DNA of 7,066 nucleotides from Pseudomonadota bacterium (GTDB lineage: Bacteria > Pseudomonadota > Gammaproteobacteria > Burkholderiales > Rhodocyclaceae), in assembly GCA_023459095.1 (NCBI GenBank), contig JAEWVQ010000142.1:1-7066 (forward strand). Direction: 5' to 3'. Every line of letters begins with the position of its first letter. Position 1 is the stretch's first letter. Both the position numbers and the translations under genes were made by a program. The notes under the pieces are model-generated. The model searched no databases and was not told the origin of the DNA. It was given only the letters and a program-made list of their open reading frames with translations. Positions 1-5,248 of the stretch are shown here, piece by piece.

Positions 1-1261
1 TGCCGGCGGGGCCGCCGCCCACCACCAGCACGTGGCCGGGCTGGGCCGCGGGGACGAGGCGGATCTCGGCTTCGTGCCCGGTCATCGGATTGACCGCGCA
101 TTTGACCCGCTGGTTGACGAAGATCTGACTGACACAGGCGTAGCAGTAGATGCAGGGGCGGATGTCTTCCGGCCGGCCCTCGGCGAGCTTGTTGGGCAGC
201 TCGGGGTCGGCGAGCATCTTCCGCGCCATGGCGACGAAATCGCACTGGCCGGCGGCGACCGCGTTGTCGGCGACTTCGGGTTCCAGGCGGCCGACCGCGA
301 TCACCGGGATGCTCAGGCCTTCGCGGATTTCTGCCGCCCACTGCAGGAAGCCCGCCTTCTGCTGCACCAGCGGCGCCTCGGTGAAGGCCACGCCGGTGCT
401 GGTGTTGGCGTAGGCGGACACGCTCACCGCGTCGGCGCCGGCGGCCTCGGCCATCCTGGCGAAAACCTTGGCCTCATCCAGGGTGATGCCGCCGTCCATG
501 CGCAGTTCGCTCGCGTCCAGGCGCAGCCACACCGGGTAGTCGCGGCCGACGCGGTCGCGCACCGCGGCGATCACCTCCAGCATGAAGCGGGCGCGGTTCT
601 CCAGCGAGCCGCCGTATTCGTCGTCGCGCTTGTTGAAGTAGCCGGACAGGAAGCCGGCGATGATGTAGGTGTGGGCGGCGTGGATTTCCACGCCGTCGAA
701 GCCGGCGCGGCGCGCGCGCTCGGCGGCGGCGGCGAACCACTCCACCATCTGCGCGATGTCGGCCTTGTCCATCACCCGGATCTTCACGCCGGGCTTGTCG
801 CGGCTCTTCGACGAGCTGATGAAGGCGCCGAGTTCCTCCTGGGTGAGCGCGGCGAACATGTCGGTCTTGACCGCCGGCGGCATCGACGGCACCCACAGCT
901 CGCGGCCCTCGGCGAGGTCGCGCACCGCGGTCTTGCCGGCGTGCTGGAGCTGGATGGCGATTTTCGCGCCGTGCTTGTGCACCCGTTCGGTGACGCCCTG
1001 CAGGCCGGGGATGAAGCGGTCGTCGGAGATGCCCAGCTGATAGGGCTCGGCGGTGCCGGCGGGGTAGGCGATGGCGCCCACGCCCATGATCAGCAGCCCG
1101 GCGCCGCCGGCCGCGCGCGCCTCGTAGTAGGCCTGGATGCGTTCGCCGCAGGTGCCGTCGGATTCGGCGAAGTTGGACCCCATCGGCGCCATCACGATGC
1201 GGTTCTTCAGCGCCAGCGTGCCGATGCGCCCGGCCTGCAGCAGGTTGTCGAAAGCGCCCAT
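1..1261 (-). CDS. OYE-family NADH:flavin oxidoreductase, 2,4-dienoyl-CoA reductase/BaiCD-like (partial, C-terminus beyond window)
   Basis: Flavoprotein expected to use FMN, a 4Fe-4S cluster and FAD to move electrons between NAD(P)H and a conjugated C=C bond, probably on an enoyl-CoA or enone. 420 codons are visible. Residues 1-355 form the Old Yellow Enzyme TIM barrel: a MAPMGSN strand near 24-30, QLQHAGK at 104-110, HAAHTY at 194-199 (Tyr199 fits the catalytic tyrosine position), NKRDDEYGGS at 210-219 and VGRL near 323-326. A cysteine cluster follows (C370, C373, C376, C388), then the start of a second nucleotide-binding domain, VVGGGPAG at 413-420, where the window ends. Family members are usually about 640-690 aa, so about one third is missing. 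The ATG at 1261 lies 5 bp after the hydrolase stop codon, with AAGGGG 8 nt upstream, so it is probably translationally coupled. HAAHTY differs from the more usual HAAHGY. The family is certain; the substrate is not. Trimethylamine-dehydrogenase-like or BaiCD/BaiH-like roles are alternatives. Confidence 0.93.
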   Translation of the reverse strand, partial: MGAFDNLLQAGRIGTLALKNRIVMAPMGSNFAESDGTCGERIQAYYEARAAGGAGLLIMGVGAIAYPAGTAEPYQLGISDDRFIPGLQGVTERVHKHGAKIAIQLQHAGKTAVRDLAEGRELWVPSMPPAVKTDMFAALTQEELGAFISSSKSRDKPGVKIRVMDKADIAQMVEWFAAAAERARRAGFDGVEIHAAHTYIIAGFLSGYFNKRDDEYGGSLENRARFMLEVIAAVRDRVGRDYPVWLRLDASELRMDGGITLDEAKVFARMAEAAGADAVSVSAYANTSTGVAFTEAPLVQQKAGFLQWAAEIREGLSIPVIAVGRLEPEVADNAVAAGQCDFVAMARKMLADPELPNKLAEGRPEDIRPCIYCYACVSQIFVNQRVKCAVNPMTGHEAEIRLVPAAQPGHVLVVGGGPAG

Positions 1262-1266
1262 GCGGC

Positions 1267-2097
1267 TTACCCCTTGGTCAGAAAGTCGATGCAGCTGCGG
1301 TTGAAGAGTTCGCGGTGCTCCACCTGCACCCAGTGGCCGCAGCGGTTGAGCAGGATCATGCGCGCGTTGGGGGCGTTCTCGATCAGCTTGAGGGCGCCGG
1401 TGTGCGGGTTGAACTTGTCGTCGGTGCCCCAGAAGCCGAAGATCGGCGCGGCGATCTCGTGCAGGCGGGCGGTCATGTCCGGCACCATCATGGTGGAGAA
1501 CAGATTGGCCGGCTGGGTGGGGGCGACCGCGGCGCGCTCGTTGATGATGGTGTCGTCGAGCAGGGCGGGGTCGAACACCTGCAGGCTCATCACGTGGCGC
1601 ATTTCCGCCGGGCCCATCGGCCCTTTGGCGAAGGTCTCGACCATGCGCACGATGCCTTCCATCTTGAAATAGGTTTCGCGCGCCTCGACGCCGCCCGGCG
1701 CCATCAGGATCAGCCGTTCCACTGTGTGCGGGTGTGCCAGCGCCTGGCCGAGCGCGATCGCGCCGCCGAGCGAGTTGCCGAGCAGGGTGGCGCGCGCCAC
1801 GCCGATCTTGTGCAGGAAGGCGTTCAGCGTGGCGACGAAGAAATCGAGGTTGTAGTGCACGTCGGCCGGTTTGTCGGAGCGGCCGAAGCCGGGCAGATCA
1901 AGCACGATGTTGCGGAAGCCGGCGGCGGCGAAATCCGGGTAGTTGCCCTTGAAGTTGCTGTAGCCGCTGGCGCCCGGGCCGCTGCCGTGCAGCCACACCA
2001 CCACCGGCCCCTGGCCGACGTCGAGGTAGTGCAGGCGCAGGCCGTCGTCGAGCTCGGCGTAGCGGTCGAGCGGGATGGGCAGGTCGGGTGAATTCAT
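1267..2097 (-). CDS. Alpha/beta hydrolase of the meta-cleavage-product (C-C bond) hydrolase family, MhpC/BphD/HsaD-like
   Basis: 276-aa cytoplasmic hydrolase. Family members cleave a C-C bond in vinylogous 1,5-diketones made by extradiol ring cleavage. Visible signatures are the oxyanion region HGSGPGASGYSNF (37-49), the nucleophile elbow GNSLGG with Ser109, LMAPGG at 131-136, the acid residue in GTDDKF (Asp227 most likely), and CGHWVQVEH (253-261) with catalytic His255. The GPGASGYSNF and CGHW-Q-E signatures favour this family over generic esterases, haloalkane dehalogenases or lactonases. The length is typical (about 280 aa). The ATG at 2097 has CAGGAG 7 nt upstream and lies 31 bp after the transporter stop. 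No ring-cleaving dioxygenase is encoded in the window, so the partner is elsewhere, or the enzyme acts on a diketone produced another way. Without substrate data I do not assign bphD, mhpC or hsaD. Confidence 0.9.
   Translation of the reverse strand: MNSPDLPIPLDRYAELDDGLRLHYLDVGQGPVVVWLHGSGPGASGYSNFKGNYPDFAAAGFRNIVLDLPGFGRSDKPADVHYNLDFFVATLNAFLHKIGVARATLLGNSLGGAIALGQALAHPHTVERLILMAPGGVEARETYFKMEGIVRMVETFAKGPMGPAEMRHVMSLQVFDPALLDDTIINERAAVAPTQPANLFSTMMVPDMTARLHEIAAPIFGFWGTDDKFNPHTGALKLIENAPNARMILLNRCGHWVQVEHRELFNRSCIDFLTKG
1270..1275 (-). promoter_or_regulatory. Ribosome binding site of the flavoprotein gene, inside the hydrolase C-terminus
   Basis: AAGGGG on the minus strand overlaps the last two sense codons (Lys-Gly) of the upstream hydrolase and sits 8 nt before the ATG at 1261. 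Termination and re-initiation are therefore physically adjacent, which supports both this start and an operon. Confidence 0.65.
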
Positions 2098-2104
2098 CGG
2101 TCGT

Positions 2105-2110
2105 CTCCTG
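2105..2110 (-). promoter_or_regulatory. Ribosome binding site of the hydrolase gene
   Basis: CAGGAG on the minus strand, 7 nt before the ATG at 2097, inside the 31-bp gap after the transporter stop. It is a strong Shine-Dalgarno match and fixes the hydrolase start. Confidence 0.75.
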
Positions 2111-2128
2111 GGATCGTCGTGGTGGTTG

Positions 2129-3472
2129 TCAGGCGTGCGCCGCGCGCGGGGCGGCAGCGGCGGGTGCGGCGCCGCCGCGCAGCCGGCGGCGGTAGCGGGG
2201 CAGGGCGGCGAGCAGGCACAGCGCGGTCGGGACGTAGAGCAGCACCGAGGCGGCGAGCGCGTAGCGCAGCGCCTCCTGGCCGAGGGCGGCGTCGAACAGG
2301 TCGCTGAGCGAGCCGACCACGATGGGGCCGAGGCCGACGCCGAACAGCGTCATCGCCATCACGAAGATCGCGGTCGCCTGCGCCAGGCGGGTGGCCGGAA
2401 AGAGGTGGCTGATCGCGCCGAAGCAGGGCACCGACCACCAGGTCGCGGTGAAGCTGAAGGCGAGGTAGAACAGATACGCCTGCGGTACGACCAGACCGCC
2501 GAGTTCGAACACGGGCTCCACCGGCCACAGATAGAAGGCCAGCCCGAGCGGCACGCTGACCAGGCAGGCGATCAGCGGAATGCCGAGCTGCCAGCCCGGA
2601 TCGCGCGCCACCATGCGGTCGGTGAGCGCGCCGCAGAGCAGCGTGCCCACGGTCGCGGTGAGACCGCCGCCGAGGCCGATCAGCAGGCCGGCGTGCTGCA
2701 TCGACAGGCCGTGCGAGCGGATCAGGAAGCTCGGGTTCCAGGTGCCGATGGCGTAGCCCATGACCGCGGCCAGGGTGCCGGCGGCGACGATGAGGCCGAA
2801 CGCCGGCGTCGCCAGCAGCCCGCGCAGCGTGGTGCGCCAGTGTTCGGCGCTGGCGCCGGGGGCCCGGGGCGGCGCGGCCGGGCGCGGCGCGCGCACGGTC
2901 AGCCACAGCAGCAGGCCGAGCACCACGCCGGGGGCGCCAATGACGATGAAGGCGGTGCGCCAGCCGTAGGTTTGCGCGATCCAGCCGCCCAGTCCGAGCC
3001 CGACCACCGCGCCCAGACTGGGCCCCATCAGGAACACCGAGAGCGCGCGCGAGCGCCGCTCGGGTGGGTAAAGGTCGGCCACCATCGCCACCGAGGGTGC
3101 GGTGCCGCCGGCCTCGCCCACCGCCACGCCGATGCGGAACAGCAGCAGCATCGCGAAGCTGGTCGCCACCCCGCACAACATGGTCATGCCGCTCCAGGCG
3201 ATGCAGGCGAGCGCGATCACCGGCTTGCGCCCGATGCGGTCGGACAGGCGGCCGAAGGGAAAACCGAAGGCGGTATAGAAGATCGCGAACGCCACCCCCG
3301 AGAGCAGGCCGACCTGGGTGTCGGAGATGCCGAACTCGAGTTTGATGGGCTCGATCAGGATCGAGATCACCAGGCGGTCGATGTAGTTGAACACGTAGAT
3401 CACCGCCAGCATGGCAAGGGCGTAGTGCGTGTGCCAGCTGACGCGTGCGGGGGAGACGGCGCTTGTGCTCAC
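2129..3472 (-). CDS. MFS transporter, spinster-like, 12 predicted membrane segments
   Basis: 447-aa inner-membrane secondary transporter, probably an importer (or exporter) of the organic acid handled by its neighbours. Hydrophobic segments lie at about 16-38, 55-77, 87-103, 105-125, 141-163, 172-192, 222-244, 262-284, 296-316, 328-350, 365-388 and 403-424, with a basic, Pro-rich central loop at about 194-216. MFS motif A, GRLSDRIGRK, is at 74-83 between segments 2 and 3. The N-terminal pattern NYIDR (29-33) followed by EPIKLEF and SDTQVGLLSG is typical of bacterial spinster-type MFS proteins, often found in catabolic clusters. I chose the GTG start at 3472 because GAGGA lies 8 nt upstream. 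An ATG at 3493 has no convincing ribosome site, and the open frame to 3604 only adds a low-complexity Pro/Arg-rich tail. It is the first gene of the leftward unit. The C-terminus is Arg- then Ala-rich. Substrate and transport direction are inferred from context only. Confidence 0.9.
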   Translation of the reverse strand: MSTSAVSPARVSWHTHYALAMLAVIYVFNYIDRLVISILIEPIKLEFGISDTQVGLLSGVAFAIFYTAFGFPFGRLSDRIGRKPVIALACIAWSGMTMLCGVATSFAMLLLFRIGVAVGEAGGTAPSVAMVADLYPPERRSRALSVFLMGPSLGAVVGLGLGGWIAQTYGWRTAFIVIGAPGVVLGLLLWLTVRAPRPAAPPRAPGASAEHWRTTLRGLLATPAFGLIVAAGTLAAVMGYAIGTWNPSFLIRSHGLSMQHAGLLIGLGGGLTATVGTLLCGALTDRMVARDPGWQLGIPLIACLVSVPLGLAFYLWPVEPVFELGGLVVPQAYLFYLAFSFTATWWSVPCFGAISHLFPATRLAQATAIFVMAMTLFGVGLGPIVVGSLSDLFDAALGQEALRYALAASVLLYVPTALCLLAALPRYRRRLRGGAAPAAAAPRAAHA

Positions 3473-3478
3473 GGACGG

Positions 3479-3485
3479 TTTCCTC
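3479..3485 (-). promoter_or_regulatory. Ribosome binding site deciding the GTG start of the MFS gene
   Basis: GAGGAAA on the minus strand, with its GAGGA core 8 nt before the GTG at 3472. The competing ATG at 3493 is preceded only by C/G-rich sequence without a purine core, so the GTG start is preferred. Confidence 0.65.
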
Positions 3486-3540
3486 GGTGGCATGCGGGGC
3501 GGGCCGGGACGGCGGGATGGGGACGTTCCGGCAGGGGGAG

Positions 3541-3555
3541 GGCCGGCGACCGGCC
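3541..3555. repeat. Perfect GC-rich inverted repeat (6-bp arms, 3-nt loop)
   Basis: GGCCGG, CGA, CCGGCC. It could form a small hairpin in the transporter 5' leader or act as a protein site. No T-run follows on either strand, so it is not an intrinsic terminator. Short GC palindromes are common at this base composition. Confidence 0.35.
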
Positions 3556-3568
3556 ACGGCTGGGCGCT

Positions 3569-3654
3569 ATCGTCCGGCCGCCCCCGCGCGGCGGCATCGT
3601 CCATTCAGACGAAGGCGCGCACGCCCCAGGCCGGGCTTAGTCTGGGTGGACGAT
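3569..3654. repeat. Three copies of a GGACGAT heptamer, candidate operator half-sites
   Basis: GGACGAT occurs on the minus strand at 3569-3575 and 3596-3602 (27 bp apart) and on the plus strand at 3648-3654, where it extends into the palindrome GGACGATGTCC (3648-3658). The same heptamer recurs at 5163-5169 before the acyl-CoA synthetase gene. The position between divergent operons suits a shared transcription factor, but no regulator is identified and the function is inferred. Confidence 0.35.
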
Positions 3655-3751
3655 GTCCGTCCGCCGCGCGCCGACAACACTGCGCCCCATCTGGCCGTGC
3701 GACCGCCCCGACCGTTGCGGGCGGCCCGCCGGCCCCGACAACGAACTGGAT

Positions 3752-3758
3752 GGAGGAG
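3752..3758 (+). promoter_or_regulatory. Ribosome binding site of the SDR gene
   Basis: GGAGGAG, 6 nt before the ATG at 3765. An in-frame ATG at 3750 would start five codons earlier, but it would place this strong site inside the coding region, so 3765 is preferred. Confidence 0.8.
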
Positions 3759-3764
3759 ACGCGG

Positions 3765-4496
3765 ATGAGCTTTGCAGACAAGGTGGTTTTCGTGACCGGC
3801 GCCGGGCAGGGCATGGGGCGGGCGATCGTTGAGCATTTCGGCAAGGCCGGCGCGCGCGTGGTCGCCGCCGACATCAACGCCGAGGCCGCTGCCGCCGCGG
3901 TGGCGGGCTTCGCCGGCAAGGGCCTGGCGCTCGCCTGCAACGTCGCCGAGCCGGCGTCGGTGAAGGCCGCGTTCGCCGCCGTCGCCGAGCGCTTCGGGCG
4001 GGTCGATGTGGTGATCAACAGCGCCGGCATCGGCTCGGTCGATGCCTTCCTCGACACCCCGGACGACAACTGGCTGCGCGTGATCGGCGTCAATCTCACC
4101 GGCACCTTCCTGTGCTGCCGTGAAGGCGCGCGCCTGATGGCGCAGGGCGGCGGCGGGGTGATCATCAACGTGTCGAGCACCGCGGCGATGTCGGGCGAAG
4201 GCCCCAGCCACTACTGCGCGTCCAAGGCCGGGGTGATGGGGCTGACGCGCAGCATGGCGCGCGAGCTCGCCGCCAGCGGCATCCGCGTCAATACCATCGT
4301 GCCGGGGCCGACCAACACGCCGATGATGGCGGGCATTCCGGACGAGTGGATGCAGTCCATGATCAAGGCGATTCCGCTCGGCCGCATGTGCGAGCCGGAG
4401 GAGATCGCGCGCGTCGCCGCCTTCCTCGCCAGCGACGACGCCGGCTTCATCACCGGGCAGAACATCGCCGTCAATGGCGGCATGGCCTTCATCTGA
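3765..4496 (+). CDS. Short-chain dehydrogenase/reductase (classical SDR, probably NAD-dependent)
   Basis: 243-aa cytoplasmic oxidoreductase, expected to interconvert a secondary alcohol and a ketone. The Rossmann motif TGAGQGMG is at 11-18, and Asp37 at the end of the second strand (AADIN) favours NAD(H) over NADP(H). NSAG at 85-88 replaces the common NNAG. Asn110, Ser137/Ser138, Tyr150 and Lys154 (YCASK) supply the catalytic tetrad. The C-terminal part has PGPTNTPM (180-187) and ends with TGQNIAVNGGM. Length and order are those of classical SDRs such as FabG, 3-hydroxyacyl-CoA or hydroxysteroid dehydrogenases; sequence alone cannot separate these. It is the first gene of the rightward unit, 11 bp before the SnoaL-type gene. 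In context I infer oxidation of a ring or side-chain hydroxyl, analogous to BaiA, but this is not shown by the sequence. Confidence 0.93.
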   Translation: MSFADKVVFVTGAGQGMGRAIVEHFGKAGARVVAADINAEAAAAAVAGFAGKGLALACNVAEPASVKAAFAAVAERFGRVDVVINSAGIGSVDAFLDTPDDNWLRVIGVNLTGTFLCCREGARLMAQGGGGVIINVSSTAAMSGEGPSHYCASKAGVMGLTRSMARELAASGIRVNTIVPGPTNTPMMAGIPDEWMQSMIKAIPLGRMCEPEEIARVAAFLASDDAGFITGQNIAVNGGMAFI

Positions 4497-4507
4497 GCGC
4501 CGCCCGC

Positions 4508-5146
4508 ATGACGACCCCGATCCCCGCGGAGCTGCTCGCGCGCATCGACCGGCTCGAGTCGCTCGACGCCATCCGCCAGCTCGCCGGCAAGTATTCGCTG
4601 TCGCTCGACATGCGCGACCTCGACGCCCACGTGAACCTGTTCGCGCCCGACATCCGCGTCGGCCGCGACAAGGTCGGGCGCGCGCACCTCAAGGCCTGGG
4701 TGGACGACACCCTGCGCAACCAGTTCTCCGGCACCTCGCACCACCTGGGCCAGCACATCATCGAGTTCGTCGATCCGGACCATGCCGTCGGCGTGGTCTA
4801 TTCGAAGAACGAGCATGAGGCCGGCCCGGAGTGGGTGATCATGCAGATGTTGTACTGGGACGATTACGAGCGCATCGACGGGCAGTGGTGCTTCCGCCGC
4901 CGGCTGCCGTGCTACTGGTACGCCACCGACCTCAACCGCCCGCCGATCGGCGAGCGCAAGATGCGCTGGCCGGGGCGCGAACCCTACGCGGGCAGCTTTC
5001 ACGACCTGTTTCCGTCGTGGGCGGCGTTCTGGGCCGCGCGCCCGGACAAGGCGCAACTGCCTGAAGTCGCCGCGCCGGCCCCGGTCGAGCGCTTTCTCGC
5101 CACCCTGCGGCGGGGCGCGCCCGACCCCAGGATCCGCGTGCGCTGA
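4508..5146 (+). CDS. SnoaL-like / NTF2-fold protein, candidate dehydratase or isomerase
   Basis: 212-aa protein whose first 140 residues fit the SnoaL-like cone fold (scytalone dehydratase/BaiE-type, SnoaL_4 group). An N-terminal helix, LESLDAIRQLAGKYS, is followed by Tyr29 and Asp34 five residues apart, then the FAPDIRVG strand, paired histidines His78-His79 in GTSHHLGQH, and a final strand GQWCFRRR (125-132). From memory, the BaiE bile-acid 7-alpha-dehydratase uses a Tyr and Asp with this same spacing plus a downstream His and Arg. The pattern suggests a catalytically competent acid/base pocket rather than a binding-only NTF2 protein. A roughly 70-residue C-terminal extension (about 143-212), rich in Trp, Pro and Arg, is longer than in minimal family members. 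The ATG at 4508 has only a weak GAG upstream and is 11 bp from the SDR stop, so coupling is likely. The exact reaction is unknown. Confidence 0.85.
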   Translation: MTTPIPAELLARIDRLESLDAIRQLAGKYSLSLDMRDLDAHVNLFAPDIRVGRDKVGRAHLKAWVDDTLRNQFSGTSHHLGQHIIEFVDPDHAVGVVYSKNEHEAGPEWVIMQMLYWDDYERIDGQWCFRRRLPCYWYATDLNRPPIGERKMRWPGREPYAGSFHDLFPSWAAFWAARPDKAQLPEVAAPAPVERFLATLRRGAPDPRIRVR

Positions 5147-5169
5147 GCGGGGACGCCCGAGCGGACGAT

Positions 5170-5208
5170 CCCGACCCCGGCAACCCCGATCTCAGCAACC
5201 CCGACCCC
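5170..5208 (+). repeat. Short direct repeats CCCGACCCC and GCAACCCCGA in the SnoaL-synthetase gap
   Basis: CCCGACCCC occurs at 5170-5178 and 5200-5208 (30 bp apart), with a third copy inside the SnoaL gene at 5120-5128. GCAACCCCGA occurs at 5180-5189 and 5195-5204 (15 bp apart), with a degenerate copy starting at 5221. The 15- and 30-bp spacings are multiples of three. Confidence 0.5.
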
Positions 5209-5236
5209 ACCTTTAACCGAGCAACCCTCGAACCAT

Positions 5237-5245
5237 GGAGAAGGG
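5237..5245 (+). promoter_or_regulatory. Ribosome binding site of the acyl-CoA synthetase gene
   Basis: GGAGAAGGG, with its GGAG core 8 nt before the ATG at 5249. An ATG at 5235 is out of frame and overlaps this site, so it is not the start. Confidence 0.7.
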
Positions 5246-5248
5246 CGC

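Larger units (their letters stand above)
3473..3764. promoter_or_regulatory. Divergent intergenic control region between the MFS operon and the SDR operon
   Basis: 292 bp without a credible gene separate the GTG of the leftward transporter and the ATG of the rightward dehydrogenase, so both promoters and their operators should lie here. Both ends hold ribosome sites. Inside are three GGACGAT heptamers, a short palindrome GGACGATGTCC (3648-3658), a near-palindrome GGGACGTTCC around 3521-3530, and a 15-bp GC hairpin (3541-3555). I found no convincing -35/-10 sigma-70 pair on either strand. Promoters may be activator-dependent or simply hard to see at this GC content. No regulator gene lies within the window. 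Confidence 0.6.
5147..5248 (+). other. 102-bp gap with open frame joining the SnoaL stop and the synthetase start, Pro/Thr-rich if translated
   Basis: The SnoaL TGA (5144-5146) and the synthetase ATG (5249) are in the same frame, and the 34 codons between contain no stop. The hypothetical translation includes TIPTPATPISATPTPP, which looks like an interdomain linker. The synthetase has its own ribosome site at 5237-5245, so separate translation is the default reading. The gap could be a relic of a gene fusion, a UGA readthrough linker, or chance at high GC. Confidence 0.4.

Noticed and set aside
32..1672. 546-aa plus-strand open frame antisense to the flavoprotein and hydrolase genes
   Set aside because: Low-complexity Ala/Gly/Arg/His composition, no recognisable domain, and it overlaps two genes with complete family motifs on the other strand. 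Long antisense frames are expected at this GC content.
2094..3557. 487-aa minus-strand frame overlapping the MFS gene in another phase
   Set aside because: Arg/Pro-rich out-of-phase translation without membrane segments, and it would overlap the hydrolase start.
2075..3640. 521-aa plus-strand open frame across the transporter gene
   Set aside because: Composition is Arg/Gln/Glu/His-rich as in antisense frames of hydrophobic proteins. The minus strand encodes a convincing 12-segment MFS protein.
3604..3743. Possible sigma-70 promoter elements for the SDR gene (TTCAGA near 3604, TTGCGG near 3715)
   Set aside because: No -10-like hexamer at suitable spacing: TTAGTC near 3637 is too far from the first, and ACAACG near 3738 is a poor match for the second.
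3750..3764. Alternative SDR start at ATG 3750 (five extra residues)
   Set aside because: It would place the GGAGGAG ribosome site inside the coding region. SDRs usually begin only a few residues before the first strand, which fits the start at 3765.
5147..5248. Intrinsic terminator between the SnoaL and synthetase genes
   Set aside because: No stable stem followed by a T-run. The C-rich direct repeats do not fold into an obvious hairpin.
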